Of a DNA stretch of 41,500 nucleotides, positions 25,977-34,303 are shown one piece after another. The position numbers and the translations under genes are program-made. Where the stretch lies: the NCBI RefSeq assembly GCF_003667445.1, contig NZ_RCTF01000026.1:1-41500 (forward strand), read 5' to 3'. The notes under the pieces were generated by a model. That model was not told the DNA's origin. It worked only from the letters and a program-made list of their open reading frames with translations, and searched no databases. This DNA comes from Xanthobacter tagetidis (GTDB taxonomy: Bacteria > Pseudomonadota > Alphaproteobacteria > Rhizobiales > Xanthobacteraceae). Every line of letters begins with the position of its first letter. The first letter of the stretch is position 1.

Positions 25977-27077
25977 TCACGCGGCATCGGCACCCGGCGC
26001 GCCCAGAACGCGGCTCACCAGGCGGGCGGTGAAGTCCACCATGGGGATGATGCGCCCGTAGTTGAGGCGGGTCGGGCCGATCACGCCCAGCACGCCCAGC
26101 ACCCGCCCCTGGCCGTCGCGATAGGGGGCGACGATGGTGGAGGAGCCGGAGAGCGAGAACAGGCGGTTCTCGGAGCCGATGAAGATGCGCAGCGCCTGCG
26201 CCTCCTCGGCGCGGCCGAGCAGGTCCACCACGTCGCGCTTCTGCTCCAGGTCGTCGAACAGCAGGCGGATGCGCTCCAGGTCCTCCAGCGCGCGCAGGTC
26301 CTCCAGGAGCTTGGCCTGCCCGCGCACGATCAGGCGCCGCTCGGAGGGCGCGTCGCCGGACCAGGTGGCGAGCCCCGCCTCCACCACGCGGGCGGTGAGG
26401 CCGTCGAGGTCGCGCCGCAGTTCCGAGAGCAGGTTCTCCATCTCGGTGCGCGCCTCGGCGAGCGTGCGGCCGCGGATGCGGGCGCTCAGGAAATTGGTCG
26501 CCTCGGTGAGGGCGGAGGCGGGCAGGCCGGCGGGCAGCGGCAGCACGCGGTTCTCCACCTGCCCGTCCTCGGAGACGAGGATCACCAGCGCCCGGACGGG
26601 ATCGAGCGGCACGAACTCCACATGCTTCAGGCGCGGGTCGGTCTTCAGCGCGGTGACGACGCCGGCGCCGCGCGAGAGGCCGGAGAGCAGCGCCGAGGCT
26701 TCCTGCAGCACGCCCTCAACGGTCGTGCCCTTGGCGGCGGCCATCACCTGGGTCTCGATATTGGTGCGGTCGCGCTCGTTGACGTCGCCGATCTCCAGCA
26801 TGGCGTCGACGAAGAAGCGCAGGCCCCGCTCGGTCGGCAGGCGCCCAGCGCTGGTGTGGGGTGCGAAGATGAGGCCCGCCGCCTCCAGGTCCGCCATCAC
26901 GTTGCGCACCGAGGCCGGCGACAGCGTCATGGGGATCAGGCGCGAGATGTTGCGCGAGCCGACCGGCTCGCCGGTGGCGAGATAGCTTTCGACGATCTGG
27001 CGGAAGATTTCGCGCGCACGCTCGTCGATCTGCGCCAGCGCGCCGGTGGACAAAGACAGAAGCGGGTCGAGCGCCAC
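25977..27077 (-). CDS. hrcA: Heat-inducible transcription repressor HrcA
   Basis: A 366-residue repressor of CIRCE-controlled chaperone genes. The N-terminal winged helix carries the family signature RQIVESYLATGEPVGSRNISR and SPASVRNVMADLEAAGLI; the downstream GAF-like domain ends in STIVAPYRDGQGRVLGVLGVIGPTRLNYGRIIPMV. I prefer a GTG start at 27077 (GCGAGG just upstream). An ATG at 27146 would add 23 residues but has no clear ribosome-binding site. rph is divergent. No CIRCE element (TTAGCACTC-N9-GAGTGCTAA) is visible upstream of hrcA or grpE, so its targets are probably groESL elsewhere. Confidence 0.92.
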   Translation of the reverse strand: MALDPLLSLSTGALAQIDERAREIFRQIVESYLATGEPVGSRNISRLIPMTLSPASVRNVMADLEAAGLIFAPHTSAGRLPTERGLRFFVDAMLEIGDVNERDRTNIETQVMAAAKGTTVEGVLQEASALLSGLSRGAGVVTALKTDPRLKHVEFVPLDPVRALVILVSEDGQVENRVLPLPAGLPASALTEATNFLSARIRGRTLAEARTEMENLLSELRRDLDGLTARVVEAGLATWSGDAPSERRLIVRGQAKLLEDLRALEDLERIRLLFDDLEQKRDVVDLLGRAEEAQALRIFIGSENRLFSLSGSSTIVAPYRDGQGRVLGVLGVIGPTRLNYGRIIPMVDFTARLVSRVLGAPGADAA

Positions 27078-27253
27078 GGTGTGCCTCGCATGCCAAACGC
27101 GGTTCGGGTACGCCGGAAGGCGGCCGCGAGCCTCTAATGTGTCCATGGACCGCGCTGGGTTCAAGCGGCCCGGCGGCACGCCCCTTGCTGGCGTCACCGC
27201 CCACCCCTACAAAGGCGCCCCGGATCGAGAACACCCCAAAGGAACAGTTCCCC

Positions 27254-27966
<713 letters not shown>

Positions 27967-27967
<1 letters not shown>

Positions 27968-28599
27968 TGGGCCGGCGCCTGTCCGGCCGCCTCGTGGTGG
28001 CGACGCACAATCCCGGCAAGCTCACCGAGATGCGCATGCTGCTGGCCCCGCACGGCGTGGAGGCGGTGTCCGCCGCCGAACTCGGCCTCGCCGAGCCCGA
28101 GGAGACCGAGACGACCTTCGCCGGCAATGCCCGCCTCAAGGCGGTGGCGGCGGCAAAGGCCTCGGGCTTTCCGGCCTTCGCGGACGATTCCGGGCTGGTG
28201 ATCGATGCGCTGGGCGGCGCGCCCGGCATCCACTCCGCGCGCTGGGCGGGGCCGGAGCGCGACTTCGAGATGGCCATGGAGAAGGTCGAGGAGGAACTGC
28301 GCAAGGCCGGCGCCCGCGCGCCCGAGCGGCGCACCGCGCGCTTCGTCTCGGCGCTCTGCCTCGCCTGGCCGGACGGGCACCTGGAGGAATTCGAGGGCAC
28401 GGTGGAGGGCACCCTGGTGTGGCCGCCGCGCGGGGCGAAGGGGTTCGGCTACGACCCCATCTTCCGGCCCGAGGACCATGACAAGACCTTCGCCGAGATG
28501 ACCGCTGACGAGAAGCATGCCATGCCGCCCAAGGGCTTCGGCCTCTCGCACCGCGCGCGGGCGTTCCTGAAGCTGTCGCGGGCGTGTTTGGAGGGGTGA
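27967..28599 (+). CDS. rdgB: RdgB/Ham1 non-canonical purine NTP pyrophosphatase
   Basis: A 210-residue dITP/XTP pyrophosphatase that removes deaminated purine nucleotides. It shows VVATHNPGKLTEMR at the N-terminus, TFAGNARLKAVAAA, ADDSGLVIDALGGAPGIHSARWAG, KGFGYDPIFRP and the C-terminal LSHRARAF, all hallmarks of the family. It overlaps rph by one base (TGATG). A 214-base repeat-bearing gap separates it from hemW. Confidence 0.96.
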
Positions 28600-28607
28600 G
28601 CGCCTTG

Positions 28608-28795
28608 TCTCCCGGACGCATGGAGCGCCAGCGGAATGCGAGCCGGGACCCATCGCCAGACTCCTGCGCAGCAGGCCATGTGCGTGATGGTCGGATCAGG
28701 AAGCGCCTTCGGCGGACTTTTGCGCGGGGTCCCGGCTCTCCTTCCACTGCGCTGCGCTGCGTTGCAGTCGGCCGGGACGCGGGCGCGGAGCGCGG
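28608..28795. repeat. Composite dispersed inverted repeat between rdgB and hemW
   Basis: GAGCCGGGACCC (28640-28651) is exactly complementary to 28727-28738, and complementarity continues imperfectly beyond this for about 15 more bases. TCCCGGACGC near 28611 and GCCGGGACGC near 28773 mark outer partners. The element fills most of 28600-28813, no gene is visible in it, and it differs in sequence from the two clusters at 7 and 20 kb. Confidence 0.6.
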
Positions 28796-28813
28796 ACGTC
28801 GGATTGTGAAGGC

Positions 28814-30004
28814 ATGAACATCGCAAGCGACGCACTTTCCGGCCCCGTGGCCGCCGCCGCCCCAGAAGGCGGCTTCGGGGTCTATGTGCATTGGCCGTTC
28901 TGCCTCGCCAAATGCCCCTATTGCGACTTCAACAGCCATGTGCGGCATGCCCCGCCGGACCAGGAGCGGTTCCTCCACGCTTTCCGGCGCGAGATCGCTT
29001 ACATGCGCGCGCTGTCCGGGCCGCAGCGGGCGCAGAGCGTGTTCTTCGGCGGCGGCACGCCCTCGCTGATGGCGCCGCGGACCGTGGGCGGCATCCTCGA
29101 CGCCATCAACGACGCCTGGCCGCTCGCCGGCGATGCCGAGGTGACGCTGGAGGCCAACCCCACCTCGGTGGAGGCGACGCGCTTTGCCGGCTACCGCGCC
29201 GCCGGCGTCAACCGGGTCTCGCTCGGCGTCCAGGCGCTGGACGACGGCGACCTGAAGGGCCTCGGCCGCATGCATTCGGTGGCCGAGGCGCTCGCCGCCG
29301 TGGCGGTGGCGCGCGCGGCGTTCGATCGCGTCTCGTTCGACCTCATCTATGCCCGGCCGGGCCAGACGCCGCAGGCCTGGGCCGCCGAGCTGAAGCGCGC
29401 GCTCGCCGAGGGCTGCGAGCACCTCTCGCTCTACCAGCTCACCATCGAGCCGGAGACGCCGTTCGCGCGGCTCTACGGCGCCGGCAAGCTGATCCTGCCC
29501 GACGACGAGGCCTCCCGTGCCTTGTGGGACGTGACGCAGGACGTCACCGCCGCCGCCGGGCTGCCGGCCTACGAGATTTCCAACCATGCGCGGCCGGGCG
29601 CCGAGGCGCGGCATAACCTCGTCTACTGGCGCTACGGCACCTATGCCGGCATCGGCCCCGGCGCCCACGGCCGGCTCATGGTGGACGGCGTGCGCCGCGC
29701 GACCTTCACCGAGCGCGCGCCGGAGGGCTGGCTTTCCCGCGTGGAGGCGGCGGGACACGGCCTCATCGAGGACACCGCGCTCGCCGACGCCGAGCAGGCG
29801 GACGAGATGCTGCTCATGGGCCTGCGCCTCAAGGAGGGCGTCGATCTCGCCCGCCATGCGCGTCTCGGCGGCCGCCCGCTCGATGGCGCCCGCATCGCCG
29901 CGCTGGAGGCGGACGGCCTGGTGGCGCGCAGCGGCGAGCGGCTGCGGGCGACGCCGGACGGCTTCCCGGTGCTCAATGCGGTGATCGCGGCACTGGCCGG
30001 CTGA
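28814..30004 (+). CDS. hemW: HemW, radical SAM heme chaperone
   Basis: A 396-residue radical SAM protein formerly called an oxygen-independent coproporphyrinogen oxidase-like protein. The cluster motif is C30-x3-C34-x2-C37 (PFCLAKCPYCDFN), followed by FFGGGTPSLM, EANPTSVE, GVNRVSLGVQALDDGDLKGLGRMHS and SFDLIYARPGQTP. It lacks the longer N-terminal region of true HemN, which favours HemW, a heme-binding chaperone for respiratory enzymes. It ends the rph-rdgB-hemW direction; a hairpin covers its stop. Confidence 0.94.
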   Translation: MNIASDALSGPVAAAAPEGGFGVYVHWPFCLAKCPYCDFNSHVRHAPPDQERFLHAFRREIAYMRALSGPQRAQSVFFGGGTPSLMAPRTVGGILDAINDAWPLAGDAEVTLEANPTSVEATRFAGYRAAGVNRVSLGVQALDDGDLKGLGRMHSVAEALAAVAVARAAFDRVSFDLIYARPGQTPQAWAAELKRALAEGCEHLSLYQLTIEPETPFARLYGAGKLILPDDEASRALWDVTQDVTAAAGLPAYEISNHARPGAEARHNLVYWRYGTYAGIGPGAHGRLMVDGVRRATFTERAPEGWLSRVEAAGHGLIEDTALADAEQADEMLLMGLRLKEGVDLARHARLGGRPLDGARIAALEADGLVARSGERLRATPDGFPVLNAVIAALAG

Positions 30005-30029
30005 GCGCCGGGCTCGGGGGCCCGGCGCT
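30004..30029 (+). terminator. Hairpin at the hemW stop
   Basis: A 10-bp perfect stem (30004-30013, 30020-30029) with a 6-nt loop starts in the hemW stop codon. There is no T-run, so it may be a weak or factor-aided terminator. A convergent small gene ends at 30068. Confidence 0.5.
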
Positions 30030-30067
30030 CGCGTGGACAAGCCCCTTCAGTCTGTGCCGGTCAATCC

Positions 30068-30337
30068 TCAGGAGCAGGTCCAATAGTGCTTGTCGCCCAC
30101 GTCGCACCACGAATAGCGGCCGACGATGCTGTCCACGGAATATCTGCCGCCGACGGGAATGCGTCCGGTCATGGCGGCATACCCGCCATTCTGGAAGAAC
30201 TTGACGATGACCGCGCCGCGGCAGCCATTGTAGAAATAGGGATAGCGGCCGGGGTCCTTGCCCGTGGTGACACAGGCACTGGCGGAGGCGATCTGGGCCA
30301 GCAGCGCAAGCGCCGCGATCATCAGCATGCGAATCAT
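30068..30337 (-). CDS. Small secreted cysteine-containing protein, function unknown
   Basis: An 89-residue protein with a signal peptide (hydrophobic 3-18, likely cut after ASASA at residue 21). The mature part of about 68 residues is rich in Gly, Tyr and Phe with four Cys, suggesting two disulfides in the periplasm. Segments such as CRGAVIVKFFQNGGYAA and GRYSWCDVG do not match a family I can name. It is the only gene between the ends of hemW and the tRNA-like region, on the opposite strand to hemW and nadE. Coding is supported by the signal-peptide pattern rather than by homology. Confidence 0.65.
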   Translation of the reverse strand: MIRMLMIAALALLAQIASASACVTTGKDPGRYPYFYNGCRGAVIVKFFQNGGYAAMTGRIPVGGRYSVDSIVGRYSWCDVGDKHYWTCS

Positions 30338-30401
30338 CGTCGTTTCTCCGGGGTTTGCCCGCGTGTCGCGGATCGTCCGGCACGCTCCGCCATTGCGGTC
30401 C

Positions 30402-30477
30402 GACCCGCTTCACCCAATTGGGTGCACCCGTCGCCTTTTTTGCGCAGGTGACGCCGGTTCGAGCCGGTCCCGGGTCT
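30402..30477 (+). pseudogene. Degenerate tRNA-like sequence (Lys-UUU-like loop)
   Basis: The parts of a tRNA are present at near-canonical spacing. Acceptor-like GACCCG (30402-30407) pairs with 30471-30476. A D-arm-like CACC (30411-30414) pairs with GGTG (30421-30424). A 7-nt loop of C plus six T (30435-30441) is closed by CGC/GCG. A T-loop TTCGAGC starts at 30458, exactly 18 bases before the acceptor end. Faults: only 3 of 5 T-stem pairs, a 3-bp anticodon stem, a short D-loop, no CCA. Best read as a tRNA relic or tRNA-like RNA, probably not a working tRNA. Confidence 0.45.
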
Positions 30478-30562
30478 CTTGACGGGGCGTGCGCGCGCGG
30501 ATGACCGCTGATCGCGATCTCCCCCTTTTCGCCGGGCCGCACGGGGGCTACATCCGAAAGCC

Positions 30563-32263
30563 ATGAGCAGCACCGACACCCAGCCTTCCATCACCGCCAG
30601 CGCCCCGCCCGACGAACTCCTGATCGCGGTGGCGCAGATCAATCCCACCGTCGGCGACGTGGGGGGCAACCTCGCGCTCGCCCGCAAGGCGCGCGACACG
30701 GCGCGGCTCGAAGGCGCCGACCTTCTGGTGTTCTCGGAGCTGTCCATCTCCGGCTATCCGCCCGAGGATCTGGTGCTTAAGCCGGCCTTCCAGGCGGCCT
30801 GCCGCAGGGCGGTGGAGGAACTGGCGGCCGAGACAGTGGACGGTCCGGCGTTGCTGGTGGGCGCGCCGTGGATGGAGGCGGGCAAGCTCCACAATTCGGT
30901 GCTGCTGCTGGACGGCGGGCGGGTGGCCGCGGTGCGTCACAAGGTGGATCTGCCCAATTACGGCGTGTTCGACGAGAAGCGTGTGTTCACGCCCGGCCCG
31001 ATGCCCGGCCCGATCCCGTTCCGCGGCATCCGCCTCGGCGTGCCGGTGTGCGAGGACATCTGGGGGCCGGACGTGGTGGAGTGCCTCGCCGAGACCGGGG
31101 CGGAGATGCTCATCGTCCCCAACGGCTCGCCCTATCGCCGCTCGGTCTATGAGGAGCGCGAGAACGCGGCGGTGGCCCGCGTGGTGGAGAGCGGCCTGCC
31201 GCTGCTCTACGTCAACCAGGTGGGCGGCCAGGACGAACTGGTGTTCGACGGCGCCTCGTTCGCGCTCAACGCCGACCGCTCGCTCGCCATGCAACTGCCG
31301 AGCTTCCAGGAGCGCGTGCGCGTCACCAAGTGGGAGCGCCTCGCCAACGGCTGGAAGATGACCGAGGCGCCGCTCGCCGACCGCACCGAGGGCGACCAGG
31401 CGGACTATGCCGCCTGCGTGCTCGGCCTCAAAGATTATGTGGAGAAGAACCGCTTTCCCGGTGTGGTGCTCGGCCTGTCCGGCGGCATCGACAGCGCGCT
31501 GTGCGCGGCGATGGCGGTGGATGCGCTCGGACCCGAGCGGGTCCACTGCATCATGCTGCCCTATCGCTACACCTCGGACGAGAGCCTGTCCGATGCCGCC
31601 GCCGTCGCCCGGCGCCTCGGCGTGCGCTACGACACGGTGCCGATCGCCGGCGGGGTGGAGGGCATTGAGGCGGCGCTCGCCCCCCTGTTCGCCGGCCGCG
31701 CAAAGGACGTGACCGAGGAGAACCTCCAGTCGCGGGTGCGCGGCACGGTGCTCATGTCGGTGTCGAACAAGTTCGGCGCCATGGTGGTGACCACGGGCAA
31801 CAAGTCGGAGATGTCCACCGGCTACGCCACGCTCTATGGCGACATGAACGGCGGCTACAACCCGATCAAGGATCTCTACAAGACCGAGGTGTTCCGCCTC
31901 TCGCGCCTGAGGAACCTCTGGAAGCCTGTGTTCGCCAAGGGGCCGGCGGGCGAGGTGATCCCCGACCGCCTGATCGACAAGCCGCCCACCGCCGAATTGC
32001 GCGAGAACCAGAAGGACGAGGATTCGCTGCCCGCTTATGCCGTGCTCGACGCCATCCTGGGGCGGCTGGTGGAGGGCGAGGCCTCGGTGGCGGAGCTGAT
32101 CGCGGAGGGCTTCGAGCCCGAGGTGGTGAAGCGGGTGGAGCGCCTGCTCAACATCGCCGAATACAAGCGCCGCCAGGCGGCGCCGGGGGTGAAGGTCACG
32201 GCCCGCAATTTCGGCCGCGACCGCCGCTATCCCATCACCAACCGCTTCCGCGACCAGGGCTGA
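30563..32263 (+). CDS. nadE: Glutamine-hydrolysing NAD+ synthase
   Basis: A 566-residue two-domain enzyme making NAD+ from deamido-NAD+ with ammonia from glutamine. The N-terminal nitrilase-type glutaminase has the triad E59 (FSELSISGYPPEDL), K127 (RHKVDLPNYGVFDEKR) and C163 (PVCEDIWGPD). The C-terminal synthetase has the ATP PP-loop LSGGIDSAL (about 308-316), TGNKSEMSTGYATLYGDMNGG and the YKTEVFRLSR segment. Length fits the proteobacterial two-domain form. The gap upstream (30338-30562) holds the tRNA-like sequence. It is convergent with the lipid kinase gene; one hairpin spans both stops. Confidence 0.97.
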   Translation: MSSTDTQPSITASAPPDELLIAVAQINPTVGDVGGNLALARKARDTARLEGADLLVFSELSISGYPPEDLVLKPAFQAACRRAVEELAAETVDGPALLVGAPWMEAGKLHNSVLLLDGGRVAAVRHKVDLPNYGVFDEKRVFTPGPMPGPIPFRGIRLGVPVCEDIWGPDVVECLAETGAEMLIVPNGSPYRRSVYEERENAAVARVVESGLPLLYVNQVGGQDELVFDGASFALNADRSLAMQLPSFQERVRVTKWERLANGWKMTEAPLADRTEGDQADYAACVLGLKDYVEKNRFPGVVLGLSGGIDSALCAAMAVDALGPERVHCIMLPYRYTSDESLSDAAAVARRLGVRYDTVPIAGGVEGIEAALAPLFAGRAKDVTEENLQSRVRGTVLMSVSNKFGAMVVTTGNKSEMSTGYATLYGDMNGGYNPIKDLYKTEVFRLSRLRNLWKPVFAKGPAGEVIPDRLIDKPPTAELRENQKDEDSLPAYAVLDAILGRLVEGEASVAELIAEGFEPEVVKRVERLLNIAEYKRRQAAPGVKVTARNFGRDRRYPITNRFRDQG

Positions 32264-32277
32264 GCACGCGCTCAGCC
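32258..32277. terminator. Shared hairpin spanning two convergent stop codons
   Basis: An 8-bp inverted repeat (32258-32265, 32270-32277) with a 4-nt loop contains the nadE stop in its left arm and the lipid kinase stop in its right arm. A bidirectional terminator role is likely, though no T-run follows on either side. Confidence 0.5.
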
Positions 32278-33231
32278 GAGGCCGGCGCGCGGCGGCTCGT
32301 GAAGGGTCTCGGCGTCCGGCGCACCGATGTCCGCGCGCACCCGCAGCCCTTCCGGCGGGACCAGCAGCATGAGCGCCTTGGGGGAGATGGCATAGCGCAG
32401 GGGCAGGTTCTCGCGCGTCACCTCGCCGTCGGTCGCGACCCAGGTGCGCCGGCGCCGGGCGTGGATGGTGAGCCGCTCGGCGGTGAAGGTGTGGATGCCG
32501 GGGTTGTCGCGCCACGAGCCCACCAGCACGTCGGCGCTGGCCTTGATCTTGGCGAGGGCGCCGCGGTCCTCCGCCACCAGCACCTCCAGGTGGCCGCCGT
32601 CGAGGCGGGAGCGGTGCAGGCCCTGGGCGTCGAAGGCGTTCACCGTCACCAATGCGGCATAGGCCTCGATCGGCTCGCGCTGGCCCGCGATCTCGATCTC
32701 CAGCGAGATCCGGCCCGAGCGCACCAGCGCCCGCACGAGCGCGATGAGCCAGCCGAGCATACGCCCGCGCTTCTTGCGCAGTTGCTCGCGCGCCAGCGCC
32801 ATCTGACTGAAGAAGCCGAGACCCGAGACGCCGTGGAACGGACGCCCGTTGACGGTCCCGAGGTCCACCCGCATGGGCTCGGCCTTGCTGAGCGCTGCGA
32901 GCGCGCCAGGCAGGTCGCGCGGCAGGCCGATGTCGTGGGCGAGCAGGTTCATGGTGCCGAGCGGCAGCACGCCGAGGGCGATGTCGGTGCCGGCGAGCAC
33001 CGACGCGGCATAGGAGACGGTGCCGTCGCCCGCGCCCACCACCAGCGTGTCGTAGCCGCCATGGGGCGCCGCATCGATGGCCCGGACCATTTCCTCGCCG
33101 GAGGCGACCATGACCTCCACGTCCATGTCGGCGCGGGTGAGCGCCTTGTCCACCTCGTCGCGCACCTGCTCGGCGCCGAGATCGCGCATCGTTCCCGCCT
33201 GGGCATTGAGAACCACCAGCATCCGCCGCAT
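32272..33231 (-). CDS. Diacylglycerol/lipid kinase family protein (DAGK catalytic fold)
   Basis: A 319-residue protein of the YegS/DgkB-type lipid kinase family, which phosphorylates a lipid or sphingoid alcohol with ATP. The nucleotide motif is GAGDGTVSYAAS (canonical GGDGT with the first Gly replaced by Ala), followed by LGVLPLGTMNLLAHDIGLP, the family's LPLGTxN motif. The second half carries GVSGLGFFSQMA and a lysine/arginine-rich membrane-facing segment (REQLRKKRGR). The start at 33231 has GGAGG 8 bases upstream; the frame extends further but over the divergent gene. The lipid substrate is unknown. Confidence 0.87.
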   Translation of the reverse strand: MRRMLVVLNAQAGTMRDLGAEQVRDEVDKALTRADMDVEVMVASGEEMVRAIDAAPHGGYDTLVVGAGDGTVSYAASVLAGTDIALGVLPLGTMNLLAHDIGLPRDLPGALAALSKAEPMRVDLGTVNGRPFHGVSGLGFFSQMALAREQLRKKRGRMLGWLIALVRALVRSGRISLEIEIAGQREPIEAYAALVTVNAFDAQGLHRSRLDGGHLEVLVAEDRGALAKIKASADVLVGSWRDNPGIHTFTAERLTIHARRRRTWVATDGEVTRENLPLRYAISPKALMLLVPPEGLRVRADIGAPDAETLHEPPRAGLG

Positions 33232-33354
33232 TGTGTGGGCCTCCGGCGCCCGGTGCACTCGACAGGAGAAAGCAATCTCCAGATGGCGTAGAACAATAAT
33301 GCGACGCTTCGGTTCCGGGGCGGAAATCACGAAAGGGAAGGGGCAGGGCAGACC

Positions 33355-33753
33355 ATGACGGACGGTACGCGAGGCAAGACCGCCACCATCCTGCGGCTGC
33401 GCGCTGGCCTGCTGCTGCTGGTGGCGTCGGTGGTGCTGTGCGGGGCAGGGGGGCACTTCCTGGCGCGGCAGCTGGGGCTGGGGCTCGGCTGGTCGATCCT
33501 GGTGGCGCTTGCCATCTGGGTGGCGGCGGGCATGGCCCTCGCCCGGCTCGGGCCGAAGGTCTATTTCGCCATCTGCGCGGCGGTGACGGCCTTTCTGGGC
33601 TACCTGGTCTACGATTTCTCGCGCTCGGCCCTCGATTGGCCCGGCGCGGTGAGCCTCGGCCTCGCTCTGCTGGCGATCGCCCTCATGGCGTTCACCTTCT
33701 ACGATTTCCGCCGGCTGAAGAACGAGATCAGGCTCTGGGCCTATCGCCGATAG
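33355..33753 (+). CDS. Small four-TM membrane protein, function unknown
   Basis: A 132-residue protein with four hydrophobic segments (about 16-34, 44-63, 67-85 and 98-114) and a basic C-terminus (YDFRRLKNEIRLWAYRR). I do not recognise a family. It is divergent from the lipid kinase gene with a 123-base gap that must hold both promoters. A second small membrane protein follows 81 bases downstream. Coding is supported by consistent hydrophobic periodicity over the whole frame and by its position. Confidence 0.7.
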   Translation: MTDGTRGKTATILRLRAGLLLLVASVVLCGAGGHFLARQLGLGLGWSILVALAIWVAAGMALARLGPKVYFAICAAVTAFLGYLVYDFSRSALDWPGAVSLGLALLAIALMAFTFYDFRRLKNEIRLWAYRR

Positions 33754-33834
33754 GCCTGGGGCGAGCGGCGGCTTGCGCGCGGAGCGCGGGCGGCGAGGAT
33801 GGTCGGCGCGGCGTGCCGCCGCCGGGAGCCCGCC

Positions 33835-34155
33835 ATGCCGGACATTATCGCCGCCTTTTCCTCCCTTGACCCGCTGGTGGCGGCGGGCGTCGTGCTCGCC
33901 ACCACCCTGACCGACGCGGCCTATGTGATGTTCACCGCCTCGGTGGCCGGCAAGCGCCGGCTCCAGGCCGCGAACTGGAGCAGCATCTGGTACATGCTCT
34001 CTTCGTTCGCCGTCATCAGCTACACCGCCAATTGGGTGTACGTGGTGTTCGCAGCCGTAGGTTCCTGGCTGGGCGCGTATGCCACCATGACGTTTCTGCA
34101 CCATCGTACCCCTCGTCCCCCGCTCTCACCGCCGCCAGGTGTGCCGCCGGGCTGA
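33835..34155 (+). CDS. Small three-TM membrane protein, function unknown
   Basis: A 106-residue protein starting MPDIIAAFSSL, with hydrophobic segments about 14-35, 47-64 and 65-85 and a proline-rich C-terminal tail. The text ASVAGKRRLQAANWSSIWYMLSSFAV is reminiscent of small conserved membrane proteins of Rhizobiales, but I cannot name a family. The frame is open from 33799; the Met at 33835 is chosen because the first TM follows it closely and the extension is arginine-rich. It is followed by a 148-base gap with nested inverted repeats before the diguanylate cyclase gene. Confidence 0.65.
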   Translation: MPDIIAAFSSLDPLVAAGVVLATTLTDAAYVMFTASVAGKRRLQAANWSSIWYMLSSFAVISYTANWVYVVFAAVGSWLGAYATMTFLHHRTPRPPLSPPPGVPPG

Positions 34156-34211
34156 AAGTTCAGAGCCGGGCTTGACCGCGGACGAGGTATGCCATTCCAG
34201 TGCATTCCTCC

Positions 34212-34266
34212 GGTTCGGCACCGAAAGGGCGGCGGCTTGCGCCGCCGGCTCGGGGGCCGCCGAACC
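34212..34266 (+). promoter_or_regulatory. Nested inverted repeat in the diguanylate cyclase leader
   Basis: An outer 8-bp pair (34212-34219, 34259-34266) encloses a 7-bp hairpin (34230-34236, 34241-34247, 4-nt loop). The structure ends 38 bases before the cyclase start. It could be a leader element or the terminator region of the preceding gene; no T-run is seen, and it does not match a riboswitch I know. Confidence 0.35.
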
Positions 34267-34303
34267 CAGTTCAGTACACCGGCCGTTCGCCGGCGGAGGG
34301 GTG

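Noticed and set aside
27078..27253. CIRCE element between hrcA and rph
   Set aside because: No TTAGCACTC-N9-GAGTGCTAA or near match could be found.
28600..28813. Possible small gene between rdgB and hemW
   Set aside because: The only frames lie over the inverted repeat and have no conserved or structured translation.
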